Shown piece after piece: positions 31,804 to 43,319 of a stretch of DNA of 64,000 nucleotides. The stretch's first letter is position 1. Every line of letters begins with the position of its first letter. The stretch covers positions 46,702,501 through 46,766,500 of the forward strand of contig NC_069377.1 of NCBI RefSeq assembly GCF_021730395.1, in the 5' to 3' direction. Both the position numbers and the translations under genes were made by a program. Origin of the DNA: Mercenaria mercenaria. Its lineage: Eukaryota > Mollusca > Bivalvia > Venerida > Veneridae. Under the pieces are notes generated by a model that did no database searches, was not told where the DNA came from, and was given only the letters and a program-made list of their open reading frames with translations.

Positions 31804-32049
31804 GGTGGGCCGGTGATCTAGTGGTAGCACGCTTGGCTGTCAATCCAGAGGTCCGGGGTACGAATCCCTGTCCAGGCACTGGAAATTTCTGAGATCCTCT
31901 AGAGTTTCTCCCATCTAATTAAGAGGCCTGTACTGGTTCTTCCCAGGAAAGACTGGTCGCCCTGTGCGGCTGCTTTTGCTATATGTAAAGCGCCTTTGAA
32001 CGTGTTTATCATGAAAAGGGCGCTATATAAATCGGGTTTAATAATAATA
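31804..32049 (+). mobile_element. Intact tRNA-derived SINE
   Basis: Head: A-box GTGATCTAGTGGTAGCACG and B-box GGGGTACGAATCCC. Middle: 'gttcttcccaggaaagactg'. Tail: GTAAAGCGCCTTTGAACGTG, then TTTATCATGAAAAGGGCGC and TATATAAAT, followed by TAATAATAAT. Head, body and a 3' end that could recruit a LINE are all present. A tail-only relative is at 9430-9725. Confidence 0.75.
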
Positions 32050-33325
32050 GTTAAACTATTGGTTGACTTTGAAATAATTTAATGGAAGTGTTCCTTGGTT
32101 GACCCGCCATCCAAAAGTATGAAAACCCGCTACGAGGGCCAGTATGTTCGCGAAAACACATGTATAAAGTAACGCCACACGTGTGTCACCAGTTTACAAA
32201 CCTTTGTTGACGCAATATATAATATTAGAGAAAACATGCACTACACTCGTTCTTCCCCCACACAAGTTCTTGGAAACAATTGACAGATCCACCTGTCCTA
32301 CATACCCTTCTAAGCCGGAAAAGTCCCATTTACTCAACATTGTTTTATTCAGTTTTTCTCTTGTTAACATTTTTAGCATTATTTCTCGCTATTTTTGGAA
32401 CTGTTTTCATGTTTGTACTAACGTTTGGCACACACCCTGCCTATAATTCTCAGAAGACTGAGATTTAACAAAATGAATACTACCAAAGAAACAATAGAAA
32501 ATTCCTGTCATTTTCTCAATATAGAAAGAATATAATTATGTAAGTAACCTAGCAAAGATAAAATGGCTTCAGAATGTACCTGATAAGCCACTTACTTGAA
32601 ACTTTTGTAAACAAGGTTTACCAAATTTGAAAAGCATGATAAAAAATAAGACTGGTGAATAGGTGGTTTGTAACATTGGCACAATAGATTTAAAATTTAA
32701 CTGGTCTTTTTTTGGTATGACAATTTTAACTGTGGAAGCCTTCTTCAGTGTTCTTATTTTTTGTTCTTACACTGTAGTATCTTCGTTTTGTTTGCTCTGA
32801 GGTGGGGATTCTAAAACTTGACGCAAGCGCCGTGAGTAAATGTTTATATGTTTCACTGTAATCAATCAATATCAAGACTTGGTCAAATAGGAAACAGAAA
32901 TAAACGGAGCTGCGTACGAAAAAAAAACATGAAATGAAATAACTAGGACCCCGGAGCGACACATTAAAAAGTGTTTGTAAATATCCCCAAAAGCGTATGA
33001 AAAAAAGACGCACTATTTTTCACACAAGAGGTCCATTTTAACGCGATAAGACACGTTGATACGTGAATAAATTTGGATTTTATTTCTGGTCAAAGGTTTG
33101 TATAGTTGAAATACAGGTGAAGTGCGTTTATCGCTTATAATTATGTACCTTAAAACTGAAAATAAGAACGTTTCGACGTGTTGAATATGATGATGTCAAA
33201 TCACGTTACGTTACTATTAGAACAAGACTCCGCTGTTCCTTAGTTACGACGCCAACAGCTGGAAGCTAGAAAACTAAAAAAAAAGATCTTCTACACTTGA
33301 GACAATTAATCATAAATGATCGAAC
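32050..33325 (+). other. Upstream region of the unrecognised gene
   Basis: No exon is visible. The last ~130 bp before the start codon (from about 33200, 'atcacgttacgttactatta') are also present in the decayed copy at 41270 and so probably include its promoter or 5' UTR. No TATA box is obvious. Confidence 0.35.
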
Positions 33326-36300
33326 ATGAAAAGGTAAGCAGACATAATAGCGTTTTTTATTTACAATTGTTCCAGAATATCCCGACTAGAATGATCCTGC
33401 AGACAACCGTAAGGGGAAAAAACGCACGAAAATCCCGCGGTTCAGAAATGAATAAATGTTCTGTTTCCATAGAACCACTCAACTTTTAATTACAAGATAA
33501 CCCGTCAAAATAGGATATAAAAAGATTGGTATTAATACAATTGCCATATTGGCCAAATTTTCCACATCATTATTTGGTTCACGTTCCTCTAATGGGTTAG
33601 TCAATAATGGAAGATAGATATATAGTTACTGCATGCGTACTCAAGACCATTTCTTCACAAAATATGAATGTTTAGAATAAATATGTATTGATAACTAATA
33701 GCATTTTTAAGAAATATGTTTATATTCTTTTGTTCCTTACTAATGCAATCATTCATATACCCCACACTTTCTCCAGACAGCAAAACCATAGCACTAAGAC
33801 GGCTGTGCAAAGTATTTTTGTTTTCAACTGGAATTTGGCATAAATATATGAGTTTTCTTTTATTTATGACGGGCCCTTACCCACGAATTATCGAAGGCGA
33901 TGGGATGGGTTGCGGGAAGGGGTGCTTCCCTCCCACGTCGATTTTTTTTTATTTTGACCGTAATATGGTGCATTCTCGAAGCACAATGATGGGTATATTA
34001 CAGAATATCTAAGGTGTAATTTGAGAAGAAAACACCATTTCAAAAAATAACAACTTAAACACAATATATTATATTTTCAGATTACCAGATTCGAGACCAG
34101 GAAACGGAAAATGCGGTGAGTATTTCATACTTGTCTCATATGCGACGGTTTGAAACAGAATAGCCTACAATACATGTTATTCACTAAATACTCGAATTTT
34201 TTAACTTTTTAGATCCTTAAATGCTCTCATTTTAAGGGGTTGATTTTTAATTACAAAACTAGATCTATATAAACGTTCAAAAAGAAATACATGTAGATCT
34301 ATTCCATCTTTCTTCGCAGTAGACGGCCCAAATTTTGATATTGCCGTTTTACCATGTAGTGTCATTTTGGCTGACACTGGTTTGTTTCTTATGTTATGAA
34401 AAAAAAAACAAAACATTTTGTACAAAAATTTACAGCTAGCTAAGCCGACACAGAATCGTTCTCTTGCCGAAAGTTTCTCTTGCCGAAAGTAAACGTTTAA
34501 TAAAATGTATTCGGAGCAAAGATTTATACTATGTCGATTTTTTCTATTTTTGGGTTCCTAGAATTACCTCCCTTTAATTGTTGTGCTGATAATAATGCAC
34601 CTGTCAATGTTTTGCCCGGCCGGGGGAGCGGCGGGCATACACGGTACTTTAGACAGAAGACCATTCCCGACAGGAGGGAATTTGACAAACATCTGATATA
34701 CCAACCAGGCTCTAGGGTGGGAAGTAGACAAAAAAAAAAAGGTTGTCTCTGGGGTGGGGATTTAGACAACAAAATTTTTGAAATGTCAAATTCCCCTGGG
34801 TCAGCCCCGCCCCCCCCCCCCCCCCCCCCCCCGTCTCCCCCGCACGGACGGGCAAACTATTGACAGGTGCATAACAGACAGTAAAATAGGGTTATTATAA
34901 CAGTAGCTCGATCCGGGATGCTGTATTCGGCTCGAGTGGATTTTTTGCCAAGGCGTGCAAGCGCCGAGTGTTAACCGACCTTGCAAAATCCACGAGAGCC
35001 GAATACAAAATCCCAAATGTAGCTACTATTATAATGACCCTTTTATTATATACCTCTACCTTTTTATTTGTTATTTTGTTTTATGTGCGCTTTTTTATGT
35101 GCGCTGTTTATAGAACTGTGTCAGGTCATGCATATTAATGAAAGTAGTTCGGCAACACACAGTACAAAAGGTACAATACGGAATTATTTCTGCCTTTTCA
35201 TATTTAATTGTGAAACACAAGCCGATTTGTTTGGTATATAATTAGACATTATTCCTGCTATCCCAGTTATATTTAAATTTCTGAAACGATTGCTTGCATT
35301 TGCATCACAGGTGATAACACCACTGATAATCTGGGCCCTATTAAAGGGCCAAATGATCTTGGACGGCCGTCCAAACTACAGCCAATAAAACCTAACAGAT
35401 CTACACGACTTCCACCGCTGAAGTCTCACCGACTTTCTGACAAACAAACCGCACAATCATCAGGTATCGTGTCAACTCAGCCCTCAAAACTAGAGTTTCA
35501 GCATCTTCAAACAGAACAGATCCATCCTTTATTTAGTCGAGAAACAGCAAAACCTAAGCAGAGTGATCCAGTTAAAACATACAGACTCCCAAACAACGAG
35601 ATTACCAGCGACAGAAATACTCCAGTATCTATTGACAGACCTATAGTTAGTGACATACAAACTGGAAAGCCAAACGATGAACTCGCTAGTAAAAATTCTA
35701 TTGTAAAACATAATGACAACAGGTATTTGGTAGAGGTTAAGCCACGTCCACCACGTTTTCTTAAAAATCCAACAACAAAATTAAAACCCACATGCCAAAT
35801 AAACCAAACAAGAGCTGAAAAAGGAGTTACATGGCAGAAAGAGCGGGAATTACTAAGAAAACATAGAAAGCAACAGGCAGAGTGGATGAATATTTCAACA
35901 AAGCCGGTTAAAGCTACAAAAACCTTTGACAGATATGGAAAAGAATCGAAGATGCAGTTTCCGGAATTAGGTAAATATCTGTATTCCCTCTACAACGCTT
36001 TCAAAGAAATGAAAGACCAGTTAAAAGTAAACAGTCAAACTATACAAAAATGGTTCCACTATTTCTGGCGGAGTCAAAAAATTAACATTTCTATTTGCTG
36101 TGCCGACTATTTTCCTTTAATTGCAGTGCGTCTTGGTCACAAACCGCCACTATAATTTCGAAATATTTGAAGATGGGAACTACACCACTTTGAACGTTTA
36201 TTTTATACGAAATGAAAACGGCCAGCCATTATAGTGCATTATGTCTGTGTTAACATTTACCCCACTAAATTTCTAAAATGGACTGGTCTATCATTCAGTT

Positions 36301-36854
36301 TAGGTAGTACCATTTATTATTCGGTGAGACATTCACTGAAAATTTACTGACTGAATAGCGAACAGCGCAGACTAGGCTGATCTTGGTCTGCACTGGTCGC
36401 AAAGGCAAAATCACTTGCTGGCAGCAGGATAAAAGTTAACTGAATATCAAAGAAAATTATCTTTACTTTTTCAGAAACAGCTGATAAAAATCCTAAAATC
36501 AGTGAAAGACAGAACATCGATCTGTCTGTCCGCAGAAAATGTGATGACGATGAGGAATGGGACTGGGATAAAGACATCGAAGAGTACACGAAACTTGAGC
36601 AAAAAGAGATAACCCGTCAGCATCCAACTTCCGGAGCATGCTCTCCGTCACAAAATGGTGGGCACCGACAACAAACTGCTGTTATTTTGAACTGTACTAA
36701 GAAAGGTGTGGGCTTTAAATCAAAGAAGAGAATAGAGGAAGAAAAGCAACAAGAACAAGCTAATGTAGAAAAGGAACGAAAAGAGAAGGAACACATTGAG
36801 ATGATGATCCCACAGAAAATTAGGAATAATTTAAAGAAATATGGATTTCGGTGA
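33326..36854 (+). CDS. Unrecognised 4-exon gene, 360 aa basic low-complexity protein
   Basis: Coding exons: 33326-33333, 34081-34115, 35311-35970, 36475-36854; all GT-AG and phase-consistent (1083 nt with stop). The first exon gives only MK and part of R; an ATG in exon 2 is out of frame, which supports this start. The protein is rich in Lys, Arg, Gln, Ser and Pro, with no signal peptide or membrane segment. Residues 45-52 are RSTRLPPL; around 165 is VEVKPRPPRFLKNP; about 195-208 is a charged helix (WQKERELLRKHRKQ). Residues ~258-272 have an acidic Trp patch (CDDDEEWDWDKDIEEY), and the last 50 residues form a likely coiled coil (RIEEEKQQEQANVEKERKEK) ending KKYGFR. I do not recognise the family. 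The exon structure, conserved frame and a decayed duplicate at 41260 argue that it is real. Confidence 0.68.
34600..34832. repeat. GC-rich repeat fragment ending in a C-tract
   Basis: 'cattcccgacaggagggaat' and related words suggest a dispersed element in intron 2 of the unrecognised gene. It ends in a run of about 22 C (34810-34832), which produces a false polyproline frame. Confidence 0.4.
34881..35047. mobile_element. Palindromic MITE, ~167 bp
   Basis: Left GTAAAATAGGGTTATTATAA, cagtagct; right AGCTACTATTATAATGACCC, ttttatta: imperfect inverted ends of about 27 bp. The inner part is also inverse (gtattcggctcgagtggatt versus aatccacgagagccgaatac). In intron 2 of the unrecognised gene. TA duplication likely. 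Confidence 0.65.
36250..36439. mobile_element. TTAA-bounded MITE, copy 5
   Basis: Starts TTAACATTTACCCCACTAAA and ends AAAGTTAA. The inverted ends are more diverged than in copies 1-4. It sits in the last intron of the unrecognised gene, its end 35 bp before the exon 4 acceptor. Confidence 0.65.
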
Positions 36855-37109
36855 AGTAATTACATTCAAACGATAACATATTGCCACTTTAGCGCAAACA
36901 TGATCAGAAGTTTCTTAAACCAATGAAGTTAACCATTTTTGCGCTGATGTGACCATTTAAGTCAAAATCTTGGTTACATCAACGCGAATTCATGAACCAA
37001 TGAAAATGTAATTAATTAAAATTTGCACATTTACATGTACTGTGAAATGTTCCTGCTATTTATATCATTATTTTGATATTGCAATAAGGGCGTATCTCAG
37101 ATGGCCTAA

Positions 37110-37253
37110 AAGTTTACATGCAATATGGTGTTAAGTTGACTTACCACTATATTGCATGCAAAAAAGTATCCAGTAGTTTGCAATAAAGGCTTGTGTAAAC
37201 TACGAAAGACCCGTGGTGACATTTCAGCTTCATTATCCACGGGTCTTTCGTAG
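37110..37253. repeat. Two adjacent inverted repeats 3' of the unrecognised gene
   Basis: First: 'acatgcaatatggtg' versus 'ccactatattgcatgc' (about 37117-37160). Second: CTACGAAAGACCCGTGG (37200-37216) versus its exact complement at 37237-37253, a 17-bp perfect stem with a 20-nt loop. Function unknown; see finding. Confidence 0.75.
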
Positions 37254-39071
37254 TACAGATAAACTGCTGTGATGTCATCAAGTTGATACCATGATATTAA
37301 TGACATTATCCTGAAGCCTGACTCTAAATTAAATGTAGTATTGTCACATTTTGTGATACTGAAGTCAAGAAAAGCTTTTTTATGCTGATGGGAGGCAGTA
37401 TTTACAAAAGGAACGATTCCTCTTACGTGCATCTCAAGTTAAGTTTCAATTAAATTTTAAACTTGCCATTAATCAAATTGCAGCTAAATGTACTAAAAGC
37501 CAAAAGCTTGGTTAGCCCCATATTAATCATTGTTAAACAGAACGATTTCTAGAAGTGAAAAAAAAATGAACATTTTATCCAGAATTAACAGCTTCAAAAT
37601 GTCAACTGGGCTATGCTGAGACATATATGTAAAAAACCTATATATTGTGTATTCTTGAAGACTTTCGGTGTATCGTGGTTGAAATAAGTCTGTATTCTGT
37701 ATCACGGTGAGGATGCGTATACCGGATATAAGGTATTTTCCGAAAACGTTATTGACTTTTGTCAACAAGGTAATAAAAATCCAATTTACTACTCATATAG
37801 ATGATACTTTTATTTCCTTCAATAGTGAAGAGCATAACATATATACAATTATTTACATAGTACATACATCCAACGTATAAAAGTAATATCAACAATTCGA
37901 ACATTTGTACAAATTTCATTTTAATTTCAAAGGGCATAATGCCGCTCACCAGAAAACGAAAATGTTGATTCCTCACTCTGGAAACCTTGTACCGAGTGAA
38001 TAGTCAAAATGTGAGATGACGACGGAGCATGGGCAACCACAATTTTTACTTTAATTCACCGTAACGGGTGACCTTGAGTTCATCAACAGAAGTTACTCGT
38101 TTAAAATATTAAAACAAAAAGCAACGAATGTATTACGCTATTCTCTATATCTTCATACATACTCAGCAAATCTTGAGCGCAAGTAGAAGAAAAACAAGAT
38201 TTACAGGAATGAAGAGACGCGAGATTATTGCAGAGAGTATTTATGTAAATCCCGAAATAAACATGCAAATTATTACCAAAACCTTTTCAAACCTTGAAAC
38301 GAAAGCCAAACTCAAAATTTGCAGGTCATAGAAAACTTGCAAAAGGGATACGCATATATCAAGATAGAAGAATAAATAACAAAAGAAGAACATTTTTCTT
38401 TAACAAAATATTATAAAAGCCGAGTCAGCAGCTGCCAACGTTCGTTTGTTTCTTCGATTCGAAGAAACCTTTCAATAGGAATAGAACACACACAAACTCT
38501 TAAAAATAAGTTTTGAATTAAAAAATAAGGCAAAACAATAATAAAAAAGAAATGATAATTAAACATGCTCATAGTCAATGTCAGAACAGACATTTAACGA
38601 CACACCGGTCGACACCAAAGCTAAGCCGATATGTGCGACAGTCCACATATAAACATATCTAAGTACATATCAGCGAAGTGAATATTGCTTCATCATTTGT
38701 CTCAATAGCTAGCAGCACAACAGTAAATGATGGTTTTTTAACTGACAAAGTTTGAAATTGAGTAAATTCGACTAAACCCATAATATCATAAACCATAGAT
38801 ATTTGTCCACCTTTACGAAGAGTTATGATTACAGCTTTCTTCATTTTTCAGGAACGTAACCAGAGCGCAACATATGTGTGAAGATATTGGCAAGAACATT
38901 GAATATATAGTCTGACACCGGCTTTAAATATGACGCGCATTACTAAACAGCCGTGCAGACATAAAGTGTTCACATTGTTCATAAACCAACTACCTCACTA
39001 ACAAATGTTCTGCCAAATGACAACTTAGTCAGTTTATGAATCAGTATCTTTTTAATTTGTAAAAAATAAAC
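37254..39071. other. Intergenic, nothing recognised
   Basis: AT-rich with short meaningless open frames on both strands. No exon or repeat ends identified. Confidence 0.3.
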
Positions 39072-39294
39072 TGAGCCGCGCCATGAGAAAACCAACATAG
39101 TGGGTCTGCGACCAGCATGGATCCAGACCAGACTTGCGCATCCGCACAGTCTGGTCAGGATCCATGCTGTTCGCTAACGGTTTCTCTAATTGCAATAGGC
39201 TTTGAAAGCGAACAGCATGGATCTTGACCAGACTGCGTGGATGCGCAGGCTGGTCTGGATCCATGATGGTCGCATTTTCTCATGGTGCGGCTCA
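39072..39294. mobile_element. Palindromic MITE, copy 3
   Basis: Same family, TGAGCCGCGCCATGAG to CTCATGGTGCGGCTCA. The right arm lacks the 'acccactatgttggt' segment. Intergenic. Confidence 0.78.
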
Positions 39295-39989
39295 ATTATA
39301 GATCTGCCGGTGTATCCGTTACGAGGCTGTGGTTAGATCACGCAATAATCTACCGAGGTCCTGTGTAGGTTAGATCTGATCAAAATCTTACGGTATTCGA
39401 ACACTTGATGACACATACTCGAATAGGAGAGGTGATATAGATCTATTTGACTGCGTTTATTGCATTCATTTAGAACATGTGATATCACCAAATCGAATAC
39501 TAGACCTAGTCGTCATTAGTGACTATTCCCTGTTAAACGACCGGCATCTTCCTTCTGTTTCTTAATACTTAATTATGATTTATTTGAATTGATGATACTA
39601 TGAACTGGAATTAAAGTATATTGTTTAAAGGCCTTAAGCGGTTGCAGATGATACCGACCAGAGTTCCCTCCTCTGCTCCTCCAACTGAAATTAGTTACAT
39701 TATTTCGGATAAGAGTCCCGTTCCGTGTACGCGCGTTTTGAACCTCCAAAGAAGCTTCTATATCTTGCACTATCCTTATTGATGGCGACTATACAAACGC
39801 GCACACGAACGCTCACGCGCTCAGAAAATCTGCTGTCCCCTAACGTAGCAGTAAATAAGTGTGCAAGGAAATTCATTAATAAACAACAATCAAACCTGCA
39901 TATAAAAAATCGTATTGTGGAGAGATAACATCGGTCAATTCTTTGAAAGTGTTTTTTATTTGCTGCTATATGTTGTTTTTTTTTTTGGT
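39295..39989. other. Intergenic, nothing recognised
   Basis: No repeat with defined ends and no exon evident. The overlapping open frames at 39573-39993 are on opposite strands and show no protein signature. Confidence 0.3.
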
Positions 39990-40548
39990 ACAAGTGGACT
40001 TGTCTACCGGTGGAACACCGGGGTTGGGGGCTCCGTCCGTCTGTCCGAGCTTACATTTGCAGACTTAGGTAGCTATAGGAACAATAGGTAACTGTACTTT
40101 TTCTTTGTTGTCATTCATTCCGTAAGCTTTTATGTGGCTATTTTTCTTTTACGTGGCCAAAAGAACAATACAGAGAACAAAGGAGTATCATAAGTAAGAA
40201 CGTCTGTCCGTTCGCAAATCTGGATCCTGCGATAGCTCAAAACATATTGAAGCTAGGTTCATAAACCTTGGTGTGTGAATAGAGGGCAATATGTAGATTT
40301 TACATGATTTATGCTTGTAGGTCAAAGGTCAAGTTCACTGTTGAAGGTCAAGTAGAAATTGTTTCTGCTCCATAACTTTTGATTGCACAGAAATGTTCCC
40401 CATGATTAGACTATGTCGCACACATGACCCATGGTTGTCGGTCAAAGGTAAAGGTCACTATTGAAGGTCAAGTAAAATTGTTTTGGATTTTCTTTTTCAC
40501 CGGTAGGGCACTTCTGTATTGCCACTGCAATACTCGGTCACTTGTTAA
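39990..40548 (+). repeat. Dispersed repeat with hairpins at both ends and CACTTGTT terminus
   Basis: The left part has CCGGTG-gaa-CACCGG (40000-40014). The interior has two units with 'tgtaggtcaaaggtcaagtt'/'gtcggtcaaaggtaaaggtc'. The right end has TATTGC-cact-GCAATA (40517-40532) followed by CTCGGTCACTTGTT. Confidence 0.6.
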
Positions 40549-41259
40549 CACTGGTTTTACTGTATATTAGTTTTGCGAGTATTACGTGATATCACATCTG
40601 CAAAATACGCCAGCACGGTAACTCTCAGACAATAATCATTTTCTTGTATTTTCTTTAATCTATTATTGCAATATGGTCCAAAATCTGGCACGTATCCAAA
40701 CAGAAATGCACTCTTATTGCAGAAATAAGAACAGTTGATGAAAATCTGGTAAAATACAGGTATGTTTATTCCTTGTTACAAAGCCTTGAGTATAGAATCA
40801 ATGAAAGGTCAGTAGACATCGCTATTTTCGGGACAAAATAAAAACACAGAACATCTTTATATAGTCTCTTGCCTTATTATGCTTTATTCTATATACGACC
40901 GCAAGTAAATGATATTAGGTACATACGACCTTTATAATGAAATGAAAAAAAACAAATCACGACTTGCAGACGTCAAATTCGTAGTAAATATATATAAGAA
41001 TAATTTCTAATTTGTTCTACAAAAATCAGTTTAATATAAATGTAAGGACACACTTTAAAACGAGGTCATATTTTGATATTGTGCAAGGCGACGGACATCT
41101 CTGATCAACTTCAAATTCTTTTAACTTTGTGTAAGAACACAAGCCGTAAATCCAGTGGGATGGAAATGGAATACGTCTGTTTGTGTGTTAGAACAATTTT
41201 AAATTAAAAAGGTAAAGAAAAGGTTTTATGTGAGAGCAAAAGTATTCAACGAGGTTACG
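40549..41259. other. Intergenic, nothing recognised
   Basis: AT-rich DNA between a repeat and the decayed gene copy; no defined features. Confidence 0.3.
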
Positions 41260-41840
41260 TAATTTAGAACGACGCAAAATCACGTTACGTTGGTAAATAA
41301 GAATGCCACTCATTTACGACGCCAACAATAAAAAGTAAGAAAACTAGAATGATCTATACTTTAAGCAATTAATCATAAATAATCGAACAAGACAAGTTAA
41401 TGTAGACAAAATAGCTTTTAATGAATCTCAGCATATCCCGTCAGGAAAGATCTTGCAAGCAATCGTAAGGAAAAAAATATCCGCTGTTAAAAGAAAAAGT
41501 ACTGAGAGAGGATTTTAATCAAAGAAGAGAAAAGACGAAAAACACCAAAAAACAAACCTAAAATAGAAAAGAACCGAAAGAAGACAGAAAAACTGACACA
41601 ATAATCCCACAGAAAATTTGTAAAAACTTAAAGAAATGTTATGGATTTCGGTGATTTGCTTACCCTTAAATCATGGCATATTGTCACTTCTGCGTAAATA
41701 TATAGCTTCTTTATGCCAATGCAGTTAAACAAGTTTTCCAAAAAAGGTCTCAGTGATGATTTAAGAAAAAATCTGGTTACATCAACGCGAATAGATGACC
41801 AAATTAAACTGTAATTAATATTTACACATATATCATAAAA
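41260..41840 (+). pseudogene. Decayed partial duplicate of the unrecognised gene at 33326-36854
   Basis: Two blocks of similarity are joined. 41270-41465 matches about 33195-33420 (promoter/5' UTR, exon 1 and start of intron 1: 'aatcacgttacgtt', 'ttacgacgccaac', 'gcaattaatcataaat'). 41498-41840 matches 36694-37035 (most of the last coding exon, stop and 3' flank: 'atcaaagaagagaa', 'aatcccacagaaaat', 'tatggatttcggtga', 'ggttacatcaacgcgaat'). Exons 2, 3 and the start of 4 are absent. The start codon is changed (ATG to AAG), the exon 1 donor is lost (GT to TT) and the exon 4 frame is broken by indels. A DNA-level duplication with internal deletion, not a retrocopy, because intron 1 sequence is present. 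Confidence 0.72.
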
Positions 41841-42261
41841 TATTTAAAAGAAATAAATTTCTTAAAGGACATTTTGAAACAATCTGGAATGCCACACTAG
41901 ACTAATCTGTTGTCGTTGCGTAGTAAACAGGCACAAATTCGCTAATCTTGGGGAGCTCCTTCCTTGCATAGGGACTGGAGGACTGATATACGGGGAACGG
42001 CTCATTCGATTAGTACCTGGTCGCCACCAGTACCTACAGTTCTTGTAATGTTCAATAACGAGCTCTTTCTGCTTTCATTCTTATTTCATTTTCGCATTTG
42101 AGATACGCACGTTTTCAGAAGTAACATATTGTCAGGCTTTTTTCATCCTGTCGACAGTAGCCGATCTACCCCAATATATTTGAAAACTTTAAAAAGGAGA
42201 AACATCAAATAACAGTTTACATATTCTATAATATTCGTGTTATTTTCACTATAAGTGTTTT
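41841..42261. other. Intergenic, nothing recognised
   Basis: No exon or repeat ends visible. Confidence 0.3.
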
Positions 42262-42545
42262 CTTGGGTTTTAGTCATACTGACATAATTTTAGGTCATAT
42301 GTCGACTTTCCCTCTGGGTGGTGTGGAAGATCATGGGAGCCACTCCATGCACTACCTTTAACACGGGCGGGCATCTGGCAAAAAAACACCAACCTATTTC
42401 TAGTCAGCTGCATATTTTCGTCACATAAATAAATTCCACAACCCGAGTGTGGTTTCGAACCCACGGAGGTGAGCGTCAAGTTATTTGGAGTCTGCGACCT
42501 TGACACTTTTCGAAGTAGGGAGGCATATTCCGTTTTGCGAACATC
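42262..42545 (-). mobile_element. tRNA-derived SINE (minus strand)
   Basis: On the minus strand a B-box-like GGGTTCGAAACCAC is followed by 'gtggaatttatttatgtgac', a core with 'agtggctcccatgatcttcc' and 'agagggaaagtcgacatatg', and the tail 'ttatgtcagtatgactaaaa' CCCAAGAAAAC. Head-core-tail order matches the SINE at 16917-17172. Confidence 0.58.
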
Positions 42546-43119
42546 CCTGTCGGTTTGCAAATGAAAAATGTCCATGCATGTGCAGAAGTGCAAAATGTCA
42601 GAAGTAAAAATATCAGAACATGAAATACACCTCCAGTATTCTGTATATTATATCAGCTGGCACATATTCAAGGTTATATATCGTTTATGTATATACTGAA
42701 CAGTCTTGACGCACATTAAAGTAGTTAAAATGCGAAAACTAAAATCAATTGCCAAATCTCAGTTTCGTTGGAATTTTGTTTTCAGGTGTGAAGTAGCTGA
42801 AATTAATTTTAATATCTTGTACGTAAGACTAAATGGATGTTTTATGTACAATACTGTGCATTAAACTATTAAAGAACTGGCAGAAGCGAAAGTTGCGCAA
42901 AAACGATCTATGCGTGTTCTATTGTGTTTCCATGATTGTAATTAAAGAAAAAAAAATTACTTCTACAAAATGACACTATAATAATTTTGATGAGGAAAAG
43001 TAGGCCGTGCTGGGTCCTTAAGTAGTTTATCTTAAATTTACAGCGAATTTAGAAAAAAAAAACTTCCTACAGCGACTACGTTCTAGGTATCTTACCAGTT
43101 CTAATGCTTTGATAAGGGA

Positions 43120-43203
43120 TTGATGATAAAATTCCACCGTTACCGGAATTCGAACATACCACCTAAAGCTCAAGAGTCCAACATTCTACCCATGCACTAC
43201 GTG
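43120..43203 (-). mobile_element. tRNA-like SINE head fragment (minus strand)
   Basis: Minus-strand A-box-like TGCATGGGTAGAATG and B-box-like GTTCGAATTCC are 40-45 bp apart. No cloverleaf forms, and no SINE body follows. Confidence 0.4.
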
Positions 43204-43272
43204 TTGTGCCTTTCTTATGTTTAAAGAATTGGTTATTTCAATGAACAAGGTAAATAGTTTATTCATAAAGTT

Positions 43273-43319
43273 TGATTTGAATTCAAACTCGAGACAGATT
43301 TGAATTCAAACTCGAGACA
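43273..43319 (+). repeat. Short tandem duplication, 23 bp x 2
   Basis: 'gatttgaattcaaactcgag' plus 'aca' occurs twice in a row; each contains the palindrome TTTGAATTCAAA. Confidence 0.8.

Noticed and set aside
34531-34863. 110-codon frame ending in polyproline
   Set aside because: It runs through an intronic repeat and a homopolymer C-tract.
35507-35791. Reverse-strand hydrophobic frame
   Set aside because: Antisense shadow of exon 3 of the 360-aa gene.
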